The position numbers were made by a program, and so were the translations under genes. Positions 1-8,021 of a stretch of 64,000 nt of DNA are shown here, one piece after another. The stretch's first letter is position 1. Each line of letters begins with the position of its first letter. The DNA comes from Colwellia sp. GTDB taxonomy: Bacteria > Pseudomonadota > Gammaproteobacteria > Enterobacterales > Alteromonadaceae. The stretch covers positions 172,379-236,378 of the forward strand of contig JABSOX010000011.1 of NCBI GenBank assembly GCA_013215655.1, written 5' to 3'. Under the pieces are notes generated by a model. That model was not told where the DNA came from, ran no database searches, and saw nothing but the letters and a program-made list of their open reading frames with translations.

Positions 1-1623
1 AACGATGATGCATTACCTTTTGATAGCACCGAAAGTGTAGATACTGACTTAGATGGTATAGGTGATAATGCCGACACTGATGATGATAACGATACCATAT
101 TAGATGAGGATGACGCGTTTCCACTTGACCCCAATGAATGGCTCGATACAGATTTGGATGGTATAGGTAACAATGCCGATAGTGATGACGACAATGATGG
201 CGTCTATGACAATGATGATGAATTACCTTTAGATCCAACTGACAGTGTTGACTTTGATAAAGATGGTATTGGTGACACTGCTGACAATGACGATGATAAT
301 GATGGCATTAGCGACTATAACGACCATATACATGTATCACCGTTAGCCACATCAAGTATCAGCCAAAAAGAAAGTTTAACCTTTAGAGTTCGCGGTTTTT
401 ATCCAGAAAACAGTCCGTTAAACGCCGACGATAAATGGCACGTCCAGTATTATATTTATGATGCTAATTTAGATGGTAAGCAAGTACCCTTTTATACAGA
501 AAATGGTTATTACAATGCTACTTTTAACCACGCAAAAATGGAATGGCAAGTTAATTTTCCTGCACCTGATTATTCAGGAGAATTTGAAATTGAATTCACT
601 CTATATTGCTCTTCTGGATCTAAGACTTGTGGAGATCATGACAATGTTTATGTGCAGTGGGAGCAAAAAATTCCCTTTACCATTAGCTGCGTTACCACTC
701 CATGTGGTTATCAACCAAAAGTTGAACCCGGCATAAATATTAGTGCTAGTAAGGAAATGAATCAATTGACTGCCAGTGTGGTTCGAGATAATGGCGATAT
801 TATTGCGACATATATCGAACAAGCAGAAAATAATTGGCAGAACTATGTTGTCAAATCGACAAATAATGGCATATCTTGGAGTCGAATAGGCAAACTACCG
901 GAGTATGTACTTGATGGGCAAATGCTAGAAATTTCAACATCTAAAGAGTTGTTGTTTATTGGCAAGTGCACCAATAAGAATATTTGTACTTATAAATCAA
1001 CCGATGCGATTAATTGGACCAGGCAAGACCTTTTCGATACGTCTAACTTTGGCCATTGCAGCTCCAATTCTTGCGATACTAATTATATGTCGATAAGCAG
1101 TATTGCTGAAGATGATGACGGTAGTATTATTGTTATCTTTAATAATCGTAAAGGTGACAAAGATATTAGCTTTTTGACCAAGAGCTATGATTTGGTTAAT
1201 TGGTCGATACCTATGACTGTATTTGGCAATGAATTCACCACTAAAGTACAGGATTTTATTAAACTTGAAGGTAAAGGTTATGCAGCAGCAGTACTTTCTT
1301 ATCAAGATTATAATACTTCGATATTAATTTCAGATGATGCCGTTGAATGGCAGTCAATTCAAGCTATTCCATTGGTAGTGGCTGCTGATTTAATTTACCA
1401 AAATGGCATATTAAGATTATTCCACCAATCCGGCTTATTTATCTTTGAATCTAGTAGTAGTGATCTACTTAACTTTTCAACACCAAACAAGGTTGTTGAA
1501 AAATCATATATTGGCTTCGACACGTTACCAATTAATAACGGTAACTTTGGTGTACTTTACAATCTCCTATTAAATTATCAACATGATATATTTTATGAAG
1601 ATTTGAATATTTCGACACCTTAA
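1..1623 (+). CDS. TSP3-repeat calcium-binding surface protein with Asp-box-like C-terminal region (5' truncated)
   Basis: The reading frame is open from base 1, so the start lies left of the window and 540 codons are visible. Residues 1-105 are three to four aspartate-rich thrombospondin type 3 repeats (pattern DTDLDGIG-NADxDDDND), a known calcium-binding fold of secreted or surface proteins. Residues about 115-190 look like a beta-sandwich with a Cys pair. From about 200 onward there are spaced motifs such as STNNGISWS, STDAINWT, SYDLVNWS and SDDAVEWQ, which resemble the Asp-box (BNR) turns of sialidase-like beta-propellers. I infer an extracellular adhesive or glycan-binding role; no catalytic residue set is recognisable. 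A GC-rich hairpin starts 6 bases after the stop. Confidence 0.8.
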   Translation, partial: NDDALPFDSTESVDTDLDGIGDNADTDDDNDTILDEDDAFPLDPNEWLDTDLDGIGNNADSDDDNDGVYDNDDELPLDPTDSVDFDKDGIGDTADNDDDNDGISDYNDHIHVSPLATSSISQKESLTFRVRGFYPENSPLNADDKWHVQYYIYDANLDGKQVPFYTENGYYNATFNHAKMEWQVNFPAPDYSGEFEIEFTLYCSSGSKTCGDHDNVYVQWEQKIPFTISCVTTPCGYQPKVEPGINISASKEMNQLTASVVRDNGDIIATYIEQAENNWQNYVVKSTNNGISWSRIGKLPEYVLDGQMLEISTSKELLFIGKCTNKNICTYKSTDAINWTRQDLFDTSNFGHCSSNSCDTNYMSISSIAEDDDGSIIVIFNNRKGDKDISFLTKSYDLVNWSIPMTVFGNEFTTKVQDFIKLEGKGYAAAVLSYQDYNTSILISDDAVEWQSIQAIPLVVAADLIYQNGILRLFHQSGLFIFESSSSDLLNFSTPNKVVEKSYIGFDTLPINNGNFGVLYNLLLNYQHDIFYEDLNISTP

Positions 1624-1628
1624 CTTAC

Positions 1629-1658
1629 TGCGGCATAATGTTTTTTCTTTATGCCGCA
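1629..1658 (+). terminator. Hairpin just after the TSP3 gene
   Basis: TGCGGCATAA (1629-1638) is perfectly complementary to TTATGCCGCA (1649-1658), with a T-rich loop. It starts 6 bases after the stop codon, but no T-run follows, so it is either a weak terminator or a 3'-end stabilising hairpin. Confidence 0.45.
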
Positions 1659-1774
1659 CCATTCGATTAAATGATTAACCGCTAGTAATTATCTAACTTC
1701 TATGAATTAATAAGATCCCACATTTTGTGGCACTGATCGTTTCTTCATTTACTAAGTAATAATGGGTTAATCAT

Positions 1775-3010
1775 TTGCCGATAACATCAATTAATTTTGG
1801 TTGGCGCTGGCCAGCAGCAATTTTGTTTTTTGCTTTTTCCTTAACCGGCTTATTAATGGGCGTATCTCTTTCTGAACGTCCTAATATTGAAACGGCAGAT
1901 ACATTAACTAAAGCTTATTACAGCTTAGGTTTATTTGTGATGGGTGGTTTAGACTTAGGTACTCCTCAAAATGGTCCTTTTATGGGCCGTTTATTATTAT
2001 GGATTGCCTACTTTGGTGCACCAATTCTTGCGGCATCAACCTTGATAGAGGCACTTGTGAATGTATTGTCTCCTCATCGATGGCGTTTACACAAAATAAA
2101 AAATCACATTGTTATTGTTGGCTCTGGCGAACTCACCATTACTTTTTTAAAAGCCTTAAGAGTTAAGTCACCCAAAATCCCCGTTATTGTCATTGATAAC
2201 CAAGTCAGCAAATTAAGAGAACACGAATTACGCGCACAATTTGCGGTAAAGGTTGTCGTAGGTGATGTTACTCACAGTTACTTTATTAACCGACTAAATC
2301 TTGATAAAGCAAATAAAATCCTAATGTTAGGTGAGGATAACTTTCAAAGTTATGAAGCAGCAAATAAAATATTAAAGAGATTTCCTAGCCTTAAAAACAA
2401 TATTATTATTCACTGTAACAGTATTCGTTTTATGCGTTCAATGAGCGGTTCACGTGTGGCCAAAGATTGTATTAACTTCAATTCATATCAACTGGCAGCT
2501 AAAGGGCTAACTAAACAATATTTAATTAATCACTTTCTCAAAACCAAACCAAAAGATGTAGTAGTACTTGCTGGTTTTGGCTTATTTGGGCAAACTATTT
2601 TAGAAGAGCTATCACTCTTTGCCACTAAAGAAATAGATACTATTGCCATTATAGATAAAGACGCACAACGCAGAGTTTTAGTGGTTGATGAACAACTAAA
2701 ACTCACTAAGTTTTGTAACCGTGAAGTACTAGAAGGTGATATTTCTCATCCACGCATATGGGATGATTTATCGAAAAAAATCGATTTAAACCATTCTGAA
2801 CCGATCATTATTTTAGGCACAGGCTCTGCAGAAGAAAATTTACGGGCATCTATCTGGTTAAAAGAAAAATACCCTAACGCCTTAATTATTTCACGCAGCC
2901 ATCAGCCATCAAAATTTGCTCAAGAAGTTGGACAACAACATGGTATTTATAACGTCAGTATTACGCAGCTAGTCAAAGAGAACTTTCCACAAGAATGGTT
3001 ATCTCTGTAG
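1775..3010 (+). CDS. Two-RCK-domain ion channel protein (TrkA-N type)
   Basis: The 411-residue protein has two membrane helices (about 13-31 and 70-97) flanking a pore-like stretch (about 45-66), then two tandem Rossmann RCK/TrkA-N domains starting near 110 (HIVIVGSGE) and 261 (DVVVLAGFGLFG, a GxGxxG nucleotide loop). This is the plan of ligand-gated potassium channels whose RCK domains form a cytosolic gating ring. The filter position reads GGLDLGTPQNG rather than TVGYG, so ion selectivity is uncertain. An in-frame TAA at 1760 leaves the TTG at 1775 as the first usable start; it has only a weak ribosome site. The gene appears to be a single transcription unit. Confidence 0.75.
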   Translation: MPITSINFGWRWPAAILFFAFSLTGLLMGVSLSERPNIETADTLTKAYYSLGLFVMGGLDLGTPQNGPFMGRLLLWIAYFGAPILAASTLIEALVNVLSPHRWRLHKIKNHIVIVGSGELTITFLKALRVKSPKIPVIVIDNQVSKLREHELRAQFAVKVVVGDVTHSYFINRLNLDKANKILMLGEDNFQSYEAANKILKRFPSLKNNIIIHCNSIRFMRSMSGSRVAKDCINFNSYQLAAKGLTKQYLINHFLKTKPKDVVVLAGFGLFGQTILEELSLFATKEIDTIAIIDKDAQRRVLVVDEQLKLTKFCNREVLEGDISHPRIWDDLSKKIDLNHSEPIIILGTGSAEENLRASIWLKEKYPNALIISRSHQPSKFAQEVGQQHGIYNVSITQLVKENFPQEWLSL

Positions 3011-3111
3011 GTTACTATTTCTCCCCCCTCCTTATTAAGCTTAAATTCAGTCAATTTAAATAATTCAAGACTATACTTATTAGTACTTAAAAATTTCTAT
3101 TGGCTTTTTTG

Positions 3112-4065
3112 ATGACATCACCTTTAGATCTCACCCAACGTAAAAATATTTATCGTTCATTTCAACTCGTTGATGCAAGCCCTGACGAACGTTTTGATCG
3201 ACTATCAGCCTTAGCAAAGAGTATCTTTAATGTTGCTGTTGCTGCGGTCACATTTGTTGACGAAGAAATATCTACATTTAAGTCCGTACATGGTACAGAT
3301 CTCAAAATGCTGCCAAACAATGAATCCTTGTGCGCACATGCAATCGCTTCAGGAGAAGATTCGTTTGTCATTAAGGATTTATTGGCTAATACGCAATTTA
3401 AAAGTATGTTTCTCGCACAAGAACCCAATAACATTCGTTTTTATGCGGGTGTGCCCTTTCAAGATATTTACGGTAATAAATTAGGTACCTTATGTATTTT
3501 AGATTCAACTCCAAGGGAGTTTTCTTATCAAGAACTCACCGACTTAAAGAACTTATCTTATATAGTTGGGGAAATGCTTAAAGCAACTCAAACAGCGATG
3601 AACGATCCCTTAACAGGGTTATTAAATCGACGCGGTTTTACTAATTTATCAGAAAGAGAGCTAGAACTCAGCTCAAGAACAAAATGCCCGATGACGATAG
3701 TAGTAATTGACCTCAACGCATTTAAGCCTATTAACGACACCTATGGTCATAAAGTGGGTGATGATTTATTACAGTATTTTGCTATTGAGCTAACGAAAGC
3801 GACACGAAAATCAGATCTTATCTGTCGAATGGGAGGTGACGAGTTTGTTATTTTGTTACCCAATACCAACGATAAGAATATTAAATTTCTCTCTCGATTG
3901 AATAAAAGACTCGGCGAAGGAGTAACGATTGATGGTCACGATTTCTACCTTGAATTTAGTGCCGGCACAGTTTTTATTTCAGGTTTTGAAAAAACCTTAG
4001 AGCTTAGTGATTTACTTGTATCGGCTGACAAAGCGATGTATTTGGAGAAAAAACTCTTAGAGTAA
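3112..4065 (+). CDS. GAF-GGDEF diguanylate cyclase
   Basis: A soluble 317-residue protein with an N-terminal GAF sensor domain (about 20-155) and a C-terminal GGDEF domain beginning at NDPLTGLLNRRGF (about 164). The catalytic signature MGGDEFVILLPN is intact and is preceded five residues earlier by RKSD, the RxxD inhibitory site that binds product. It should therefore make cyclic di-GMP from two GTP with feedback inhibition. I chose ATG 3112 over an in-frame TTG at 3100 because ATG is the stronger codon; neither has a clear ribosome site. No membrane segment is visible, so the signal is probably intracellular. Confidence 0.9.
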   Translation: MTSPLDLTQRKNIYRSFQLVDASPDERFDRLSALAKSIFNVAVAAVTFVDEEISTFKSVHGTDLKMLPNNESLCAHAIASGEDSFVIKDLLANTQFKSMFLAQEPNNIRFYAGVPFQDIYGNKLGTLCILDSTPREFSYQELTDLKNLSYIVGEMLKATQTAMNDPLTGLLNRRGFTNLSERELELSSRTKCPMTIVVIDLNAFKPINDTYGHKVGDDLLQYFAIELTKATRKSDLICRMGGDEFVILLPNTNDKNIKFLSRLNKRLGEGVTIDGHDFYLEFSAGTVFISGFEKTLELSDLLVSADKAMYLEKKLLE

Positions 4066-4240
4066 AGTTAATATTTTCAGGTACCTTTAAATATTGGAGT
4101 TACATTTATTAATACGAATTTTTAAATAAAAGTTCGTGACTTGGATGAAATTTATTATAAAAAATCACTTACCAATGCACTGCTTTATGAATAAGTATTG
4201 CTGATAAAGCCTTCAGAACATATTCTTCTCCTTGATTTAT

Positions 4241-4274
4241 CTGCCGTAGATAAGTAGTGACTTACCTACGGCAG
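4241..4274. terminator. Hairpin between convergent genes
   Basis: CTGCCGTAG and CTACGGCAG pair over 9 bp, and TAAGT/ACTTA extends the stem past one mismatch. It sits between the 3' ends of the GGDEF gene (+) and the lipoprotein hydrolase gene (-), the usual place for a shared terminator. Neither side has a good T-run. Confidence 0.5.
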
Positions 4275-4303
4275 ACAAATAAATATGTACTACGTATTTA
4301 AGA

Positions 4304-6103
4304 TTACCAAGGCGAAGTTACTCCAAACAAATAATTGAACACCGCTTTTACATATTCACTTTCAATGGTTACATCAACAGGGAAAGTACCTATCGCACAT
4401 TGACTATCAACATTTCCCATTGGATTATCCATAAAATTTTCGAGAATATTAGCAATACAATTAGCATCGTTAATATTGTTCTGGAGGATCACGCCATGAT
4501 GAAAACTAGGAAATATTACCAAACTCTTTTGTGCGCCCGCATAATCATCAAAAACTTGTTTAGCCATAACATCTGTACTTTGTGGATCCAAGCCACCATT
4601 GAGTATTAACAAAGGAATAGAAGTAGCAGGTAATGTAGCGTTTAAAGGCATAGCATCTAGCGGCCAAATATCTGCAATGTCATAAAAGGGAGTTTCACCC
4701 GTAGTAAATTGCAGCGTACCCTTATAGTCAGCCAATGCTTGTTTGCTCATCAAAGGGCGATGCATGTTGGTACTAAGCACGTTAGCTAGCACTAAATCAT
4801 TGCTATCATCTTCTGTTAAGGATTGTGCCTCCACAAGTAACTGGTATGCATGAGCAAATGCATTTTGATCTTGACCATTACAACGGTGCATCATTTTAAT
4901 AATACCCGGCACGATATCTTTGTAACTAGTTAAGGCCGTATCAAGTAAGGATTTTGCAAGGTTAACCGTAAAGACATTAGCCTCATCTCCACCAATAAAG
5001 CATTGCTCTAAAGAGATTTTTTCCAAAGCGCTGGTTAAAAACGATAATGGATCTCCACCTAGTTGTTGGCGACAAAATTCGTTATCGTTACACCGTTCAA
5101 GGACCCTCAGCCCAATCACATCATAATTAGTTGCCATTTCTAAAGCTTGAAAATCTAAAGGAGCGACACTATCGAGGATCAAGCCATCTATTTGAGCATT
5201 ACCTAATTCTTCTTGTTGTTGAAGATATTTTTGTGCCAAAAATGTTCCATAAGAAGCTCCATAAACAATGTCTTTTTCTGAGTCTTCTTTATTTTTATCA
5301 ATTAAATCAGCCAAATCATAAGCCGCATTTTCAGTATTAAACGCCGCTAATTGACCATCATATTCAGACATGAGTTCATTAAAACATTCCGTTGTTGGCA
5401 AATCATTACCATCACTACATTTTAATTTAGATGGGCCTTCAACACCGCGGTGAATTGGGATGTAAATATCCCACTCGTTAGTATTAAAGACTTGCTGGTT
5501 ATTTGCTTTGAGCATCCATGCAGAATTACCTCCGGGGCCACCATCGAGCATCCATAACTTTCCTTTCGATGGCTGTTGTAGCGCTAAGTAGCGAATAACA
5601 AGATTATCAATTGAACGGCCTTCAGGGTTTTGCCAATCTAGTGGTACTTTCTGAAAGTGACATTCGGCGCCAGTGCGCATACCTTCAATATCAGCAAGAG
5701 AGCAATCCAGCCAATCTAATAAAGCACTATGGGTAACATTAATTTCGATGCTCTTACTTGTCGATAAGTTACCAATGTCTGTAACCGTTAATTCAAAACT
5801 ATATTTCCCCGCAACATTTGGAAAATCAACAGCAGTAATTAAAGCATTACTATCGACAATATCTACTGTCGCAGGTCCATCAGTCTGTTGCCACGAGATA
5901 CTATTAATATCATTGTTAACATCGGTTGCGGTTGCACTTAACGTAAAATTAGCAAAACGTTTAATCGTTGTTTCTGTAGTAATGTTAACATTCGGAGCGG
6001 TTGCTACAACAACAGGTTTATCTGAGCCGGAAGAGCCGCCACCACATGCGGAAAGTAAAATGGCAGAGAGTACAGGGCTTAAAAATAGTGAGCTTTTTTT
6101 CAT
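4304..6103 (-). CDS. Lipoprotein alpha/beta hydrolase (peptidase S33 / TAP-like)
   Basis: The 599-residue protein starts with a lipoprotein signal (LLSAC, lipidated Cys20) and a Gly/Ser linker. An Ig/PKD-like beta domain (about 35-125) follows, then a large alpha/beta-hydrolase domain. Catalytic features are visible: an oxyanion-loop GGPGG near 188-192, nucleophile elbow GASYG with Ser284, Asp506 in GGLDPQSTD and His535 or 536 near the C terminus. This matches the S33 tripeptidyl/prolyl aminopeptidase family with a TAP-like C-terminal lobe. I infer an envelope-anchored hydrolase acting on peptides or esters; the substrate is not deducible. It is transcribed alone, convergent with the GGDEF gene. 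Confidence 0.8.
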   Translation of the reverse strand: MKKSSLFLSPVLSAILLSACGGGSSGSDKPVVVATAPNVNITTETTIKRFANFTLSATATDVNNDINSISWQQTDGPATVDIVDSNALITAVDFPNVAGKYSFELTVTDIGNLSTSKSIEINVTHSALLDWLDCSLADIEGMRTGAECHFQKVPLDWQNPEGRSIDNLVIRYLALQQPSKGKLWMLDGGPGGNSAWMLKANNQQVFNTNEWDIYIPIHRGVEGPSKLKCSDGNDLPTTECFNELMSEYDGQLAAFNTENAAYDLADLIDKNKEDSEKDIVYGASYGTFLAQKYLQQQEELGNAQIDGLILDSVAPLDFQALEMATNYDVIGLRVLERCNDNEFCRQQLGGDPLSFLTSALEKISLEQCFIGGDEANVFTVNLAKSLLDTALTSYKDIVPGIIKMMHRCNGQDQNAFAHAYQLLVEAQSLTEDDSNDLVLANVLSTNMHRPLMSKQALADYKGTLQFTTGETPFYDIADIWPLDAMPLNATLPATSIPLLILNGGLDPQSTDVMAKQVFDDYAGAQKSLVIFPSFHHGVILQNNINDANCIANILENFMDNPMGNVDSQCAIGTFPVDVTIESEYVKAVFNYLFGVTSPW

Positions 6104-6213
6104 GAACTACAAATCTCATTGAGTGATAATTGTAGTTATTTTATGTTGATATATGGATGTAAACGACTCTGCTTACAAGGGCACACGTATATTACATATA
6201 TAATTTCAATGTC

Positions 6214-7332
6214 TTACAATGCAATTTCTTTTTTATATTGAGATGGCGTAATCGTAGTTATTTTTTTAAAGGTTTTGTTAAAGGAGCTTTTAGAGTTAAA
6301 GCCCGCATCCATCGCCACGGTTAAAATGCTTTTTTCTGGCGCTTGTTTTAATAACTGTTGAGCATACTCAATGCGATAACTCGCAATGAGCTCATAAAAA
6401 TTAACTTGTCGATATTGATTAATGGCCTGTGACAAGTATTGCGGTGGTGAACTAATAATTTTTGCCAATTTTTCAATATTTAAATTACTATCTAAAAATA
6501 ATTTATCTGTATGCATCGCGTTGTCGACTGAGTCTAAAATATTTTGTGCAAGATCTTTTGACAAGGCTGATTTTTCATATTTTTCAACTTCACGGCATAA
6601 ATTAACTACGGGTTGCTCAACCGGTTTTTTACAATATAAAGCCGTCACAATAGCTAAACTAAAAAGTACCAGAATATCCAGCCCACTAGTAACGGTAGAA
6701 ATTATTGTTGGCCAAGGAAAATCAATCACACCTGAGATCATATTGTATAACAATGAAATCCAAAGCAGTGTCATTGAGAACCAAACACCTTTTAACCAAA
6801 GATAAGTATCCTCACTGTAACCTACAGTATATAAAGCACCACGATAGAACTGCAAATTCATTCTGATAAAATGCATGCCACTGGTTACTACAAACAAAAA
6901 AACAAAAGCATTAACACTAATAAAGAGTAACCAAGGTAATTCGCTTGGAGAACGTTGTGCTACCGATGTAGGTACGATCAAATAAGGTACTAATAATATA
7001 ATTCCAGTTAACCACAACATGATCGTTTTTGAGTCAAACAGGGGGCTTTTTTGCATCAATAAAGTTGATTGGGTAAATCGCGTCATTAATGGGCCAATCA
7101 ATAAAATGCTTGGCAAAAGCAGAATATAAAACTTATAACCGAATTCAAAACCTAAAATAACAAAAGAAAAGGCTACTAACTTAAAGCTCAAAAAAAGTAG
7201 CAGAAAGAAGCTAATTTTATTTGTAGAGGGCAACCATTTTAAGCCAATATTGACTAAAACAATCAACATCATCAGAATGATCGTGGCAGAGAAATCTAAA
7301 ACAATTTCGAAAAATTGTAGCCAGTTTTGCAT
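6214..7332 (-). CDS. Membrane-anchored AraC-family transcriptional regulator
   Basis: A 372-residue protein whose first ~240 residues form about seven hydrophobic helices and whose last ~100 residues form an AraC-type double helix-turn-helix (LNIEKLAKIISSPPQYLSQ, then AMDAGFNSKSSFNKTFKK ending in TPSQYKKE). This 7TM-AraC design is known in marine gammaproteobacteria and Bacteroidetes as a one-component membrane sensor that binds DNA directly. An AAGGT ribosome site precedes the ATG. The left neighbour, a lipoprotein hydrolase in the same orientation 110 bases away, is a plausible target, but no binding site is recognisable. Confidence 0.85.
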   Translation of the reverse strand: MQNWLQFFEIVLDFSATIILMMLIVLVNIGLKWLPSTNKISFFLLLFLSFKLVAFSFVILGFEFGYKFYILLLPSILLIGPLMTRFTQSTLLMQKSPLFDSKTIMLWLTGIILLVPYLIVPTSVAQRSPSELPWLLFISVNAFVFLFVVTSGMHFIRMNLQFYRGALYTVGYSEDTYLWLKGVWFSMTLLWISLLYNMISGVIDFPWPTIISTVTSGLDILVLFSLAIVTALYCKKPVEQPVVNLCREVEKYEKSALSKDLAQNILDSVDNAMHTDKLFLDSNLNIEKLAKIISSPPQYLSQAINQYRQVNFYELIASYRIEYAQQLLKQAPEKSILTVAMDAGFNSKSSFNKTFKKITTITPSQYKKEIAL

Positions 7333-8021
7333 TAAACCTTCACACCTTTAGTAACTGATTAATATCTATCTTCTTCATAGTTTAAAGAAAATACTTTGCG
7401 ATTACAGCATTTCAATAATTTATGCTTGATAAAAAAGGCAAAAAAAAACGTTTACCTGAATCAGGTAAACGCATAATAAAAACATGAAACACTAAGGGAA
7501 ATAACTGTCTCTTGCTTAGTAAGAGCACCCTTTTAATGTAAAGTTCAAATTTTTATAATTTATTTACATTAACATGAAATTATTGATCTTATCGTATTCT
7601 CCTAATCAATGTTTTTATTGGTAAATTGATTAGTTTTATCAATAAAAGTATTCAATGATTTCATTTCAATTTACGATAATTCTGACATTTTTTACTATTA
7701 ATACTATGACTGTGGACTTGAGCTCGCAGTCCTTTCTTTACTTACCATTTTTTTATTCACATTTACCACGACCACTAAACGATTACCTTTGTTAAATAGT
7801 TTGCCTATCATACGTTTACCTTTAAAATATATCGTTTCTAATTCCAACTGAATCATGCAGTTTGAAGTAGCATAGGTATATATAAGAAAAATTAAGCACA
7901 TTAGAACAAGAATAAATATTAGAGAACAACTGATTTTAAACTGTAAGTTACTGTTTCAACACCTTGAATTCGTGGTTTTTGTAACCATTTCATTGCTAGT
8001 CCCCATCATTTCGAGTGAATT
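7333..8021. other. Gene-poor 689-bp region with an orphan minus-strand terminator
   Basis: This stretch separates the divergent AraC and ABC-exporter genes. It is strongly AT-rich and presumably contains both promoters, including several short ATCAAT/ATTGAT dyads around 7604-7640. No convincing gene is seen. An intrinsic terminator facing left at 7440-7471 has no recognised gene feeding it. A weak minus-strand frame (7704-7901) lies upstream of it; within it an ATG at 7811 has an AAAGGT ribosome site and would encode a basic 35-residue peptide. Confidence 0.5.
7440..7471 (-). terminator. Intrinsic terminator, minus strand, without an obvious gene
   Basis: CGTTTACCTGA (7449-7459) is the exact reverse complement of TCAGGTAAACG (7461-7471). 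On the plus strand nine A residues precede it (7440-7448), giving a U-run after the stem for a transcript moving leftward. The nearest gene on that strand, the AraC regulator, starts further downstream at 7332, so the transcript must begin in the intergenic region. Confidence 0.75.

Noticed and set aside
5673..6122. 149-codon plus-strand frame opposite the lipoprotein hydrolase
   Set aside because: Antisense to a gene with an intact signal peptide and catalytic triad; it resembles no family.
6422..6805. 127-codon plus-strand frame opposite the membrane AraC gene
   Set aside because: Antisense to the linker and DNA-binding region of a clear AraC-family gene, without motif or ribosome site.
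7704..7901. 65-codon minus-strand frame
   Set aside because: No ribosome site for the first Met codons and no recognisable motif; only a shorter internal start is plausible, so it is mentioned as part of the region rather than as a gene.
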